30,120 nt of DNA. Source: DASSUC01 sp035649895 (lineage in GTDB: Bacteria; Actinomycetota; Actinomycetes; Mycobacteriales; Micromonosporaceae). Positions 23,488 through 30,120 of the stretch are shown here, piece by piece. Location of the stretch: positions 1-30,120 of the forward strand of contig DASRIS010000069.1 of NCBI GenBank assembly GCA_035649895.1. The letters are read 5' to 3'. The first letter of the stretch is position 1; each line of letters starts with the position of its first letter. Both the position numbers and the translations under genes were made by a program. The notes under the pieces are model-generated. The model was given only the letters and a program-made list of their open reading frames with translations. It had not been told where the DNA came from and did not search any database.

Positions 23488-24495
23488 GTGCGCGACATCG
23501 CCGTGTTCAGCGGCAGCGCCCATCCGGCGCTCGCTGCGGAGATCTGCACCCACCTGAAGGCGCCGCTGTCACCGTCGCGGCTGCAGCGCTTCGCCAACGA
23601 CTGCCTCGAGGTCCAGCTCCAGGACAACTGCCGGGAACGCGACGTCTACCTGATCCAGCCGCTGGTGCCGCCGGTGCAGGAGCACCTGGTGGAGCTGCTG
23701 CTGATGCTGGACGCGGCCCGGGGGGCGTCGGCGGCGCGGACCACGGTGGTGCTGCCGCACTACGCGTACGCCCGTTCCGACAAGAAGGACGCCCCACGCA
23801 TCTCGATCGGTGGCCGGCTCGTCGCCGACCTGCTCGTCGCCGCCGGCGCGAGCCGGGTGCTCACGATGACCCTGCACTCACCCCAGGTGCACGGCTTCTT
23901 CAGCGTGCCCGTCGACCACCTGCATGCGCTGCGCGAGCTCGCCGCCCACTTCCAGGCGTACGACCGTACCGCCGCCGTGGTCGTCTCCCCCGACCTGGGC
24001 AACGCCAAGTCCGCCTCCACGTTCGCCCGGATACTGGGGGTGCCGGTCGCCGCCGGCGCCAAGCAGCGCTTCAGCGACGACCGCGTCGTCATCAGCTCGA
24101 TCATCGGGGACGTCGCCGGCCGGGACGTCATCGTGCTCGACGACGAGATCGCCCGCGGCAGCACCATGTTCGAGCTGCTCGACCGGCTGCGCGAGCGGGG
24201 GGTCCGGTCGGTCCGGGTGGCGTGCACGCACGGGCTGTTCACCGCTGGTGCGCTGGACCGGCTGGCCGCCCAGCCGGACGTGCTGGAGATCGTGTGCACC
24301 AACACCGTGCCGATCCCGGACGCGGCGCGGGTGCCCAAGCTGAACGTCCTGTCGATCGCCCCGGCCTTCGCCGAGGCGATCCGCCGTATCCACGATGGAG
24401 AGTCGGTCAGCGCCCTGTTCGACCCGAGCTGGCAGCAGCCGGGCTCACCGCGAGATCTGGCGGTGGACGGCCCACAGCGCGGCCTCGGTGCGTGA
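23488..24495 (+). CDS. Ribose-phosphate pyrophosphokinase-like protein with altered PRPP loop
   Basis: A 335-aa member of the PRPP synthetase family, which makes PRPP from ribose-5-phosphate and ATP for nucleotide, His and Trp synthesis. Recognised by FSGSAHPALA, HYAYARSDKK (flexible loop), LHSPQVHGFFSVPVDHL with the catalytic-region H130, and SPDLGNAKSASTFA. The PRPP-binding loop reads VLDDEIARGSTM (D218, D219), where canonical enzymes have DDMIDTxGT: the second ribose-binding Asp is Ala and the next Thr is Arg. It also carries a ~20-residue C-terminal tail. The GTG start was chosen because MRDIAVFSG is the family start. Its last 51 bases overlap the convergent LuxR gene. It may be a paralogue rather than the main housekeeping enzyme, so no symbol is given. 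Confidence 0.88.
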   Translation: MRDIAVFSGSAHPALAAEICTHLKAPLSPSRLQRFANDCLEVQLQDNCRERDVYLIQPLVPPVQEHLVELLLMLDAARGASAARTTVVLPHYAYARSDKKDAPRISIGGRLVADLLVAAGASRVLTMTLHSPQVHGFFSVPVDHLHALRELAAHFQAYDRTAAVVVSPDLGNAKSASTFARILGVPVAAGAKQRFSDDRVVISSIIGDVAGRDVIVLDDEIARGSTMFELLDRLRERGVRSVRVACTHGLFTAGALDRLAAQPDVLEIVCTNTVPIPDAARVPKLNVLSIAPAFAEAIRRIHDGESVSALFDPSWQQPGSPRDLAVDGPQRGLGA

Positions 24496-25485
24496 CGCCG
24501 ACCGGGTCTTGCGCAGCAGGTTGGACACGTGCACGGTCACCGTGCGGATCGAGATGCCCAGCGACCGGGCGACCTGCTTGTTGGACATGCCGGCGGCGAG
24601 GCAGCCCAGCACCTCGATCTCGCGCGCGGTCAGCTCAGCCTCGACGGACGGGTCGAGGGTCGCCGCATCAGCCGCGGGTGCCGGTGGTGCCGCCAGGCGC
24701 ACGTGCTCCGGCAGCGGCTCGCGGGCCAGCGCGTCCAGCCCGCCGCCGGCGGCGGTGGCGAGCAGCTCGGTCAGCCAGTAGGGGTTCCCGCCGGTGCGGC
24801 GCCACACCGCGCGCGCCACCTCCTCCGGCACCGGCGCGGCGGGGTGGACCTGGGCGAGAACCTCACCTACCTCGGCCGGGCCGAGGGGGCCCAGGTGCTG
24901 GCGCACCGCGCCCGGCGCGCCGGACAGCCGCGCCAGGGCGCGCGCGGCCAGCTGCGGCGAGAGCGCCGCCTCCGGCGGCCGGCTGGTCACCAGCAGCAGC
25001 GCCGGCAGCTCGGGCGCCGCGGCCAGCTCGCCGACGAGGTTCAGGCTGGCCGGGTCGAGGGCGTGCAGGTCCTCCACGACCAGCACCACCGGCCCGGACC
25101 CGACCAGCGCCCGGACGGTACGCACGGCCAGCCGCAGCAGCGCACCCGGCGCGTACCGCTCGGTAGGGGCGTCCGGGTGCTGGGCCAGCCAGGCCAGCGC
25201 GTCCGCCGGCACCGGAAGCCCGTCGGTGTCCCGGCCGCTGAGCACCGCGGCCAGCCAGTCGTACGGCGCTGGTGTGTGCACCCGCGCGGCGCCCGCCAGC
25301 ACGGCCCGCGGCCGGGGCCGGAACGCATCGAGCGCGCTGGACACCAGCATGCTCTTGCCGAGGCCGGCCGCGCCGGTGATGACGACCGGGCACGCGGTCG
25401 GGGCGTCGCCCGCAGCGACCCTGGCCCACGCGCCGACCAGCTCAACGAGCTCGTCGGCGCGCCCGACCATGGACACCGGCATCAT
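24445..25485 (-). CDS. LuxR-family regulator with N-terminal AAA ATPase domain
   Basis: A 346-aa regulator, short for its class. The N-terminal ATPase starts VGRADELVELVGAW and has Walker A GAAGLGKS and Walker B VVLVVEDLHALD. After the RTGGNPYWLTELLA winged-helix element it passes straight into a LuxR helix-turn-helix (LTAREIEVLGCLAAGMSNKQVARSLGISIRTVTVHVSNLLRK) at the C-terminus. The ~500-residue TPR/sensor region of full-length LAL regulators is missing, so this is either a natural short form or an old internal deletion. The ATG at 25485 was chosen over GTG 25494 because TATCGT lies exactly 7 bases upstream, a leaderless arrangement. Divergent from the phosphatase gene. Confidence 0.88.
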   Translation of the reverse strand: MMPVSMVGRADELVELVGAWARVAAGDAPTACPVVITGAAGLGKSMLVSSALDAFRPRPRAVLAGAARVHTPAPYDWLAAVLSGRDTDGLPVPADALAWLAQHPDAPTERYAPGALLRLAVRTVRALVGSGPVVLVVEDLHALDPASLNLVGELAAAPELPALLLVTSRPPEAALSPQLAARALARLSGAPGAVRQHLGPLGPAEVGEVLAQVHPAAPVPEEVARAVWRRTGGNPYWLTELLATAAGGGLDALAREPLPEHVRLAAPPAPAADAATLDPSVEAELTAREIEVLGCLAAGMSNKQVARSLGISIRTVTVHVSNLLRKTRSASRTEAALWAVHRQISR

Positions 25486-25496
25486 GGCTCTCACGA

Positions 25497-25512
25497 TACG
25501 TAGTAGTTCGTA
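25497..25512. promoter_or_regulatory. Imperfect palindrome in the LuxR/phosphatase divergent promoter
   Basis: TACGTAGTAGTTCGTA matches its own reverse complement at 12 of 16 positions and overlaps the −10 (TATCGT) of the leftward LuxR gene. It is the only AT-richer stretch between the two divergent starts, so it may be a shared regulatory site. Confidence 0.35.
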
Positions 25513-25547
25513 GAGACACTGCCACCGTGTCCTGGCAGGCTGCCCGC

Positions 25548-26267
25548 ATGAGCTTCACCCTGCGCTCGGCCGCCGTCAGCGACCTCGGCCTGGTCCGGAC
25601 GAACAACGAGGACTCCGCGTACGCCGGCCGTCAGCTGCTCGCGGTAGCCGACGGTATCGGCGGCCTGCCGGCCGGCGAGCTCGCCAGCGACCTGGTGGTC
25701 CGCTCGCTCGCCCCGCTCGAGGAGGCGTCCGGCCAGGGTGAGGCGCTGCTCGACCTGCGGCGGGCGTTGGATGCGGCGAACCAGCAGATCAGGGAGGCCG
25801 CCGACGGCGACCCGAGCCGCGACGGCATGGGCACCACGGTGACCGCCCTGCTGCTGCGCGGTGACGAGCTCGCGGTGCTGCATGTCGGGGACTCTCGCGG
25901 CTACCTGCTCCGCGACGGGGCCCTACGCCAGGTCACCAGGGACGACACGTTCGTACAGTCCCTGGTCGACCGGGGGGTGCTGACCGCGGAGGAGGCGCGC
26001 CGGCATCCGCAGCGGTCCCTGGTCACCCGGGCGGTGCAGGGCGACCATGTCGCACCCGCCTGCGCCACGCTGCGCCCGGAGGAGGGCGACCGGCTCCTAC
26101 TGTGCAGCGACGGCCTCTCCGACTACGTGACCGACGAGGCCATCGCCGGAGCCCTGCAGTCCCACCCGGACCCGCAGCAGTGCGCCGAGTGCCTGGTCAA
26201 ACTGGCGCTACAGGCCGGCGGGCCGGACAACATCACGGTCGTGGTCGCCGACGTCGTCGCAGGGTAG
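25548..26267 (+). CDS. PP2C-family Ser/Thr protein phosphatase
   Basis: A 239-aa metal-dependent phosphatase, cytosolic, expected to reverse the action of the kinase encoded next. The PP2C motifs are in order: SDLGLVRTNNEDSAYAG, VADGIGG (D35, G36, metal site), GMGTTVTALLL, LHVGDSRGYLLRDG (D115), RAVQGD, LLLCSDGLSDYV (D188) and GGPDNITVVVADV (D227, N228). The ATG at 25548 matches where the family begins (SFTLRSAAVSD) and has GGCAGG 8 bases upstream; an in-frame GTG at 25527 is also possible. It is followed 56 bases later by the kinase gene on the same strand. Confidence 0.93.
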   Translation: MSFTLRSAAVSDLGLVRTNNEDSAYAGRQLLAVADGIGGLPAGELASDLVVRSLAPLEEASGQGEALLDLRRALDAANQQIREAADGDPSRDGMGTTVTALLLRGDELAVLHVGDSRGYLLRDGALRQVTRDDTFVQSLVDRGVLTAEEARRHPQRSLVTRAVQGDHVAPACATLRPEEGDRLLLCSDGLSDYVTDEAIAGALQSHPDPQQCAECLVKLALQAGGPDNITVVVADVVAG

Positions 26268-26323
26268 CGGCCCACGGACCGGCAGGGCGTGCCGCCCGCC
26301 AGCGGGTGTGCAAGGGTGGCACC

Positions 26324-27958
26324 GTGCCAGAGCTCTTGGGTGACCGTTACCAGCTGCACGAGGTTCTCGCCCGGGGAGGCATGGCGGCGGTATGGCGCGC
26401 CCAGGACACGAGGCTGGGGCGCCCGGTGGCGGTCAAGGTGCTCGACGGCGCCGGGCTGGCCGAGCCGTCCGGCCTCGAGCGGTTCCATCGCGAGGCGCGC
26501 ACCGTGGCCGCGCTGGACCACCCCAACATCGTGGCCGGGTACGACTTCGGCCACCATGACGGCGCGCCGTACCTGGTCATGGAGCTGGTGGAGGGGCACA
26601 GCCTGGCGACGATGCTCGCCGGCGGCCCGCTGGACATCGCGCCGGCGATCAACATCGCCGAGCAGACCTGCGCCGCCCTCGCCGCCGCGCACGACGCTGG
26701 CGTGGTGCACCGCGACATCAAGCCCGCCAACATCCTCGTCACGCCCGCCGGCGGCGTGAAGGTGTGCGACTTCGGCATCGCCCGCCTCCAGGACGCCGAG
26801 GCCACCCAGTCCAGCCTGACCAACCCCAGGACCGCGGTCGGCACCACCGACTACATGGCGCCCGAGCAGGCCAGCGGCGACCCGGTGGACGCCCGCACCG
26901 ACCTCTACGCGCTGGGCTGCGTCCTCTACGCCATGCTCACCGGCTCCCCACCGTTCGCCGGGGAGAGCCCGATCGGCGTCGTCCACCAGCACCTGCACCG
27001 CCCACCGGTGCCGCCAGCCTCCCTGCGCCCCGGCATCCCGGCCGGCCTCGACGCCCTCGTGCTCAGCCTGCTGGCGAAGGACCCGGCTGACCGCCCGGCC
27101 AGCGCAGCCGTGGTCCGGGCCCGGCTACGCATGCTGTCCGGCCGGCTCGGCGCTGTCCCGACCGCAGCCGTAGCCAGAGACGGGGCCGCGGCCACCGGCC
27201 CGACGGCGACCGCGGGCCCAACCGCAGCCGCCGGCCCGGCCGCCGCCCCAGACCCGGCCGCCGCCGCAACCGCAGCCATAGGCGCAGTCCAGGCCTCAGG
27301 CGCGACCGCAGCCACAGGCGTAGCCCCGGCCGCAGGTGCAGTCCAGGCCGCAGGTGCAGTCCAGGCCGCAGGCGCGGCAGCCACCGGCAGCGGGCCCAAA
27401 CATGCGGCCCGAGCTACCGCCGCCGTGGTGTCGCCCACCCGCACGATGCCCGCGGTCAGGTTCGACGAGGAGTACGGCTACGCCCCTCCGGTAGAGCCCG
27501 CGCAGCGCGGTCCCCGGCTGGGGCTCGCCGCGGTAGCCGCGGTCGCCCTCGGTGCCGCGGTCCTCGCCGGCGTGGTGGTCGCCATGCTGATGGCCGACCG
27601 GTCACCGCCGTCGAACGGGTCAGGCGCGACGGTGCCGTCGGGGATCGCGACGACTGCGGCCGCCCCGCTGGCGACCGGCCCGGACGCCCTGGTCGCCGCG
27701 CTGCAGTCCGGCGTCTCCGAACAGTCCCGGACCGGCCAGCTCACCGCGGGCTCGGCCCGTGACCTGACCCGGAAGCTGGCCGAGATCGAGCGCCTCGTCG
27801 ATCGTGGAGACCTGGACAAGGCCGCCGAGAAGGTGGCCGAGCTGCAGGACCGCCTCGCTGAGCTGCGCAAGGACGAGAAGCTCACCAGCGCCGGGTACGA
27901 CGCGCTGGCCCCGGGCCTTGCACAGCTCGCCGCGGCTCTTCCGGCGGCCGACGACTGA
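26324..27958 (+). CDS. Membrane-anchored Ser/Thr protein kinase
   Basis: A 544-aa eukaryote-like kinase. The catalytic domain (about 8–275) has the glycine loop LARGGMAAVW, VAVKVL (K38), E57, HRDIKPANIL (D131), the DFG at 149–151 and APEQ (179–182). An Ala/Thr/Pro linker (about 280–375), partly encoded by 18-bp repeats (27328–27363), leads to one membrane helix (399–423). The outside domain is only ~120 residues: a Ser/Thr/Pro-rich start and a helical, charged part with DLTRKLAEIERLVDRGDLDKAAEKVAELQDRLAEL. It has no PASTA repeats, so it is not a standard PknB. GTG start with AGGGTGG upstream. Forms a kinase–phosphatase pair with the preceding gene. Confidence 0.92.
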   Translation: MPELLGDRYQLHEVLARGGMAAVWRAQDTRLGRPVAVKVLDGAGLAEPSGLERFHREARTVAALDHPNIVAGYDFGHHDGAPYLVMELVEGHSLATMLAGGPLDIAPAINIAEQTCAALAAAHDAGVVHRDIKPANILVTPAGGVKVCDFGIARLQDAEATQSSLTNPRTAVGTTDYMAPEQASGDPVDARTDLYALGCVLYAMLTGSPPFAGESPIGVVHQHLHRPPVPPASLRPGIPAGLDALVLSLLAKDPADRPASAAVVRARLRMLSGRLGAVPTAAVARDGAAATGPTATAGPTAAAGPAAAPDPAAAATAAIGAVQASGATAATGVAPAAGAVQAAGAVQAAGAAATGSGPKHAARATAAVVSPTRTMPAVRFDEEYGYAPPVEPAQRGPRLGLAAVAAVALGAAVLAGVVVAMLMADRSPPSNGSGATVPSGIATTAAAPLATGPDALVAALQSGVSEQSRTGQLTAGSARDLTRKLAEIERLVDRGDLDKAAEKVAELQDRLAELRKDEKLTSAGYDALAPGLAQLAAALPAADD

Positions 27959-28025
27959 AGCCGGGGGCTAAAGCCGACGACTGAGGCCGACGGCTAAGGC
28001 TGACGGCTGGGGCCGACCGTTGAGG
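27948..28025. repeat. 13-bp tandem repeat starting at the kinase stop codon
   Basis: Six degenerate 13-bp units with consensus CCGACGGCTGAGG (27948, 27961, 27974, 27987, 28000, 28013). The first includes the last codons and stop of the kinase gene. All but one unit contain TGA or TAA. It occupies most of the gap before the convergent STAS gene. Confidence 0.75.
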
Positions 28026-28064
28026 CTGTCCGGCACCGCTGCGGCCGGGGCGGCGTGCGGCCGG

Positions 28065-28421
28065 TCAGCCGGCGGCGTCCCCGGCCAGCGTCTTGTAGAC
28101 ACCGGTGATCTCGAGAACCCGGCGAACCATGTCACCGCAGTTCACCACCGCGAAGCCGACGCTGTTGCCGTCCGCCTGGCGCAGGGCGGCGAGCAGGGTG
28201 GCGATCCCGGTGGAGTCGAGGAAGCTCACCCGGTGCAGGTCGACGACGAGATGGGCGAGCTGCGGCTCCGCCAGCGCATCGGCCAGCGCGGAGGCGAGCT
28301 GGGCAGCGGTGCACATGTCCACCTCACCGCCCACGGAGAGCCGGACCGTGCCATCCCCGGTACAGGAACGCTCCAGCACCAGCGGCACGGGGCCCGTCTC
28401 GGGCTGCTGGTCCGTACCCAT
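28065..28421 (-). CDS. STAS-domain anti-sigma factor antagonist
   Basis: A 118-aa single STAS domain of the SpoIIAA/RsbV type, which in partner switching binds an anti-sigma kinase when unphosphorylated. The core is complete: VRLSVGGEVDMCTAAQLASAL, LVVDLHRVSFLDSTGIATLL with the phosphorylatable S70 in LDSTG, and VVNCGDMVRRVLEITGV. The ATG at 28421 is preceded by AGGAGG with a 7-base spacer, which decides it over an upstream ATG (28466). No RsbW-type kinase gene is next to it; the nearest signalling genes are the PP2C and Ser/Thr kinase converging on it, and whether that phosphatase acts on this protein is open. Confidence 0.9.
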   Translation of the reverse strand: MGTDQQPETGPVPLVLERSCTGDGTVRLSVGGEVDMCTAAQLASALADALAEPQLAHLVVDLHRVSFLDSTGIATLLAALRQADGNSVGFAVVNCGDMVRRVLEITGVYKTLAGDAAG

Positions 28422-28633
28422 CTGTGCGCCTCCTGCCCCCAGCGCCGGAGGTGGCCACACCGCCATGTGCCCGCCAGGCTACGCCTGGCTGGGGATCCGG
28501 CAAGACCCGCGGCTGGACCGCCAGGCCATCTGGACCAAACCTTTCCGCTCCGGTTGCTGAGCCCGTATTGCGCTGTCCATAGGAAGAGGCAAATCATTGA
28601 TTGTTCAAGGGGTTTCTCGACAGGAGGCGCCTC

Positions 28634-30007
28634 ATGGAACAATCCGCCGATGTCCGCTCCTACCAGCTAGGCGTGAGTCGTCCCGCTTTAGCAGTAGACG
28701 ACCTGCCAGAGCCAGAAGAGGTCTTCCGCGTCCGCCGGATCGGGCCTCGAGAGCTATTTATGTACGTCGTAGGCCCAAGCCTCATCGCGTTGGGCATCTC
28801 GATCGGCAGCGGGGAATGGCTCCTGGGCCCGCAGGCGGTCGGCCAGTTCGGCTTCGTCGGGGTCGGCTGGGTCATCCTGATCTCGGCGATCCTCCAGACG
28901 TTCTACAACGTCGAGTGCTCCCGGTATGTCGTGGCGACCGGCGAGGTGCCGGTGGTCGGGTGGGGCCGGGTACCAGGCCGGGTACCACCCGGCTTCCTGC
29001 TCTGGGTGCCACTGTCCGTACTAGTGATCATCTTCGCGTTCATCGCGGGCGGCTGGGCCGCCTCGGCCGGGCAGGGGGTCTACGCCCTGGTCCACGGCCG
29101 GGTGCCTCCTGCCGGCGCGGAGGAGCCGCGGCTGTGGGCGATCGCCCTGCTGGTCGTGGTGTTCCTTATCGCCGCGTCCGCCCGCCGGATCAGCCGCGCC
29201 CTGGAGCTGGCCAACTGGCTGATGGTCGGCGCGATCCTGGTCGGGCTGCTGCTGGTCGACCTGTTCGTGGTGCCGTTCGAGCTGTGGTGGGAGGGCATCC
29301 GCGGGTTCTTCACCCCGGCCGCACCACCGCCCGGGATCACCGCCACCCAGCTCGGCGCACTCGCCGGGTTCACCGCCCTCGCCTCGGGCCTCAACTGGTA
29401 CGTCATGGGCCACTACCGCGACAAGGGCTACGGCATGGGCTACCGCACCGGGTTCATCTCCGGCCTGCGGGGCGAGCGCCGGGAGCTGCGCGACGTCGGC
29501 GTCACGTTCGCCGACACCCCGGCCAACGCCGCCCGCTGGCGGCGGTGGTACAAGTTCCTGCTCACCGACATGTGGGGCGTCTTCTTCGTCGGCGCGATGC
29601 TCGGCATGCTGCTGCCCACGATCCTGATGGCGCACGCGGTCGACGTCTCCGGACAGCGACCGACCACGGCCACCGTGCCGACGTTCGTCGCCACCGCGCT
29701 GGACGCCGAGTACGGCCGGTTCCTGTTCTACGTGGCACTGCTGCTCGGCGTACTGATCCTCTTCAGCACGCAGCTCGGCATCTTCGAGGCGATGGTACGG
29801 GTGACCACCGACGCCGCCCACGCCAACAGCCCACGCCTGCGAGCGCTACTGGAGGGCGACCCGCGCCGGTTCTACTACCCCTTCATGCTCGTGCTACTCG
29901 TGATCATCTCGGTGATCCTGCACTTCGCGCTGCCGGTCAGCCTGGTGCAGTGGTCGGCGAACATGTCCAACCTGGGCGCGCTGATCTACCCGTTCCTGCT
30001 GATCTGA
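28634..30007 (+). CDS. Nramp-like membrane transporter, apparently C-terminally truncated
   Basis: A 457-aa polytopic membrane protein of the Nramp-related superfamily. The ATG has AGGAGG with a 6-base spacer, and the upstream 212-base gap is divergent with the STAS gene. About ten hydrophobic helices are visible, starting with LFMYVVGPSLIALGISIGSGEWLLGP. The classic DPGN of Mn/Fe transporters is replaced by the IGSGEW type of the divergent branch, so the substrate is uncertain. It stops abruptly after SNLGALIYPFLLI, inside what should be a membrane helix with more sequence to follow. The next bases lead into an unrelated minus-strand gene, so the original 3' end was probably lost to an insertion or rearrangement near 30007. 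Confidence 0.75.
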   Translation: MEQSADVRSYQLGVSRPALAVDDLPEPEEVFRVRRIGPRELFMYVVGPSLIALGISIGSGEWLLGPQAVGQFGFVGVGWVILISAILQTFYNVECSRYVVATGEVPVVGWGRVPGRVPPGFLLWVPLSVLVIIFAFIAGGWAASAGQGVYALVHGRVPPAGAEEPRLWAIALLVVVFLIAASARRISRALELANWLMVGAILVGLLLVDLFVVPFELWWEGIRGFFTPAAPPPGITATQLGALAGFTALASGLNWYVMGHYRDKGYGMGYRTGFISGLRGERRELRDVGVTFADTPANAARWRRWYKFLLTDMWGVFFVGAMLGMLLPTILMAHAVDVSGQRPTTATVPTFVATALDAEYGRFLFYVALLLGVLILFSTQLGIFEAMVRVTTDAAHANSPRLRALLEGDPRRFYYPFMLVLLVIISVILHFALPVSLVQWSANMSNLGALIYPFLLI

Positions 30008-30035
30008 TTCTGCTGGCGAAGTCTGTATGTGCAGG

Positions 30036-30120
30036 TCAAGCCGCAGCCAGGCCGTAGGTGGTGCAGAGCTCGTGGATACGGGTGGGCCGACGTGGGGTGG
30101 CGGGCTTGACGTCGAAGTAG
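30036..30120 (-). CDS. C-terminal fragment of an unidentified gene, possibly a transposase
   Basis: An open frame entering from the right edge ends at 30036. It reads YFDVKPATPRRPTR and then IHELCTTYGLAAA before the stop. I cannot assign it to a family. A transposase is suggested because it lies tail-first about 30 bases from the point where the transporter gene is cut short, as an inserted IS would. Confidence 0.4.
   Translation of the reverse strand, partial: YFDVKPATPRRPTRIHELCTTYGLAAA

Noticed and set aside
28467..28633. Manganese or other metal riboswitch upstream of the Nramp-like gene
   Set aside because: I looked for the conserved yybP-ykoY elements and a DtxR-type palindrome and saw neither; only an ordinary ribosome-binding site and a weak TTGA-N4-TCAA symmetry.

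Overview
The window is very GC-rich, with dense genes, GTG/ATG starts and strong third-position GC, as in an actinobacterium. The dnaX–ybaB–recR cluster next to the small SRP RNA, the TadA partner protein, a SigE-type ECF sigma factor, a membrane Ser/Thr kinase with its PP2C phosphatase, and many apparently leaderless genes all fit Actinomycetes. Micromonosporaceae or a near relative is my guess, at low confidence.

Layout. 1–2289 (−): peptide ABC transporter genes, a lipoprotein binding protein followed by the N-terminal part of a DppB-like permease. 2506–7246 (−): a genome-maintenance block of dnaX, a GNAT acetyltransferase, ybaB and recR, headed by the SRP RNA. 7298–10799: two different tRNA-Ser genes bracket a convergent pair of distantly related proteins, one ending in a pRiA4b ORF-3 domain; this looks like accessory DNA. 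10871–14013: deoD, an autoregulated-looking tetR plus thioesterase pair, then (−) a TadA-associated protein, a 20-codon micro-ORF and tadA joined by two ATGA overlaps. 14124–18036: a doubtful small ORF, a small membrane protein, tyrA, mtnA and a PHP-domain protein. 18180–25485: a MalT/SARP-type regulator, an ECF sigma factor with a translationally coupled anti-sigma protein, an atypical PRPP synthetase and a LuxR regulator. 25548–28421: PP2C phosphatase, Ser/Thr kinase and a STAS protein. 28634–30120: an Nramp-like transporter that seems cut short near 30007, with the end of an unidentified, possibly transposase, gene beside it.

Most of the window is housekeeping and regulatory. The most unusual items are the tRNA-bracketed gene pair, two compensating frameshifts inside the GNAT gene, the double-ATGA micro-ORF in front of tadA, the PRPP synthetase with an altered PRPP loop, a 13-bp repeat running out from the kinase stop codon, and the truncated transporter at the right edge. 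Several genes (tetR, mtnA, the PHP gene, deoD, the hypothetical at 9255–10598, prs, both large regulators) have an nAnnnT hexamer 6–7 nt before the start codon and no clear Shine-Dalgarno, suggesting leaderless mRNAs.
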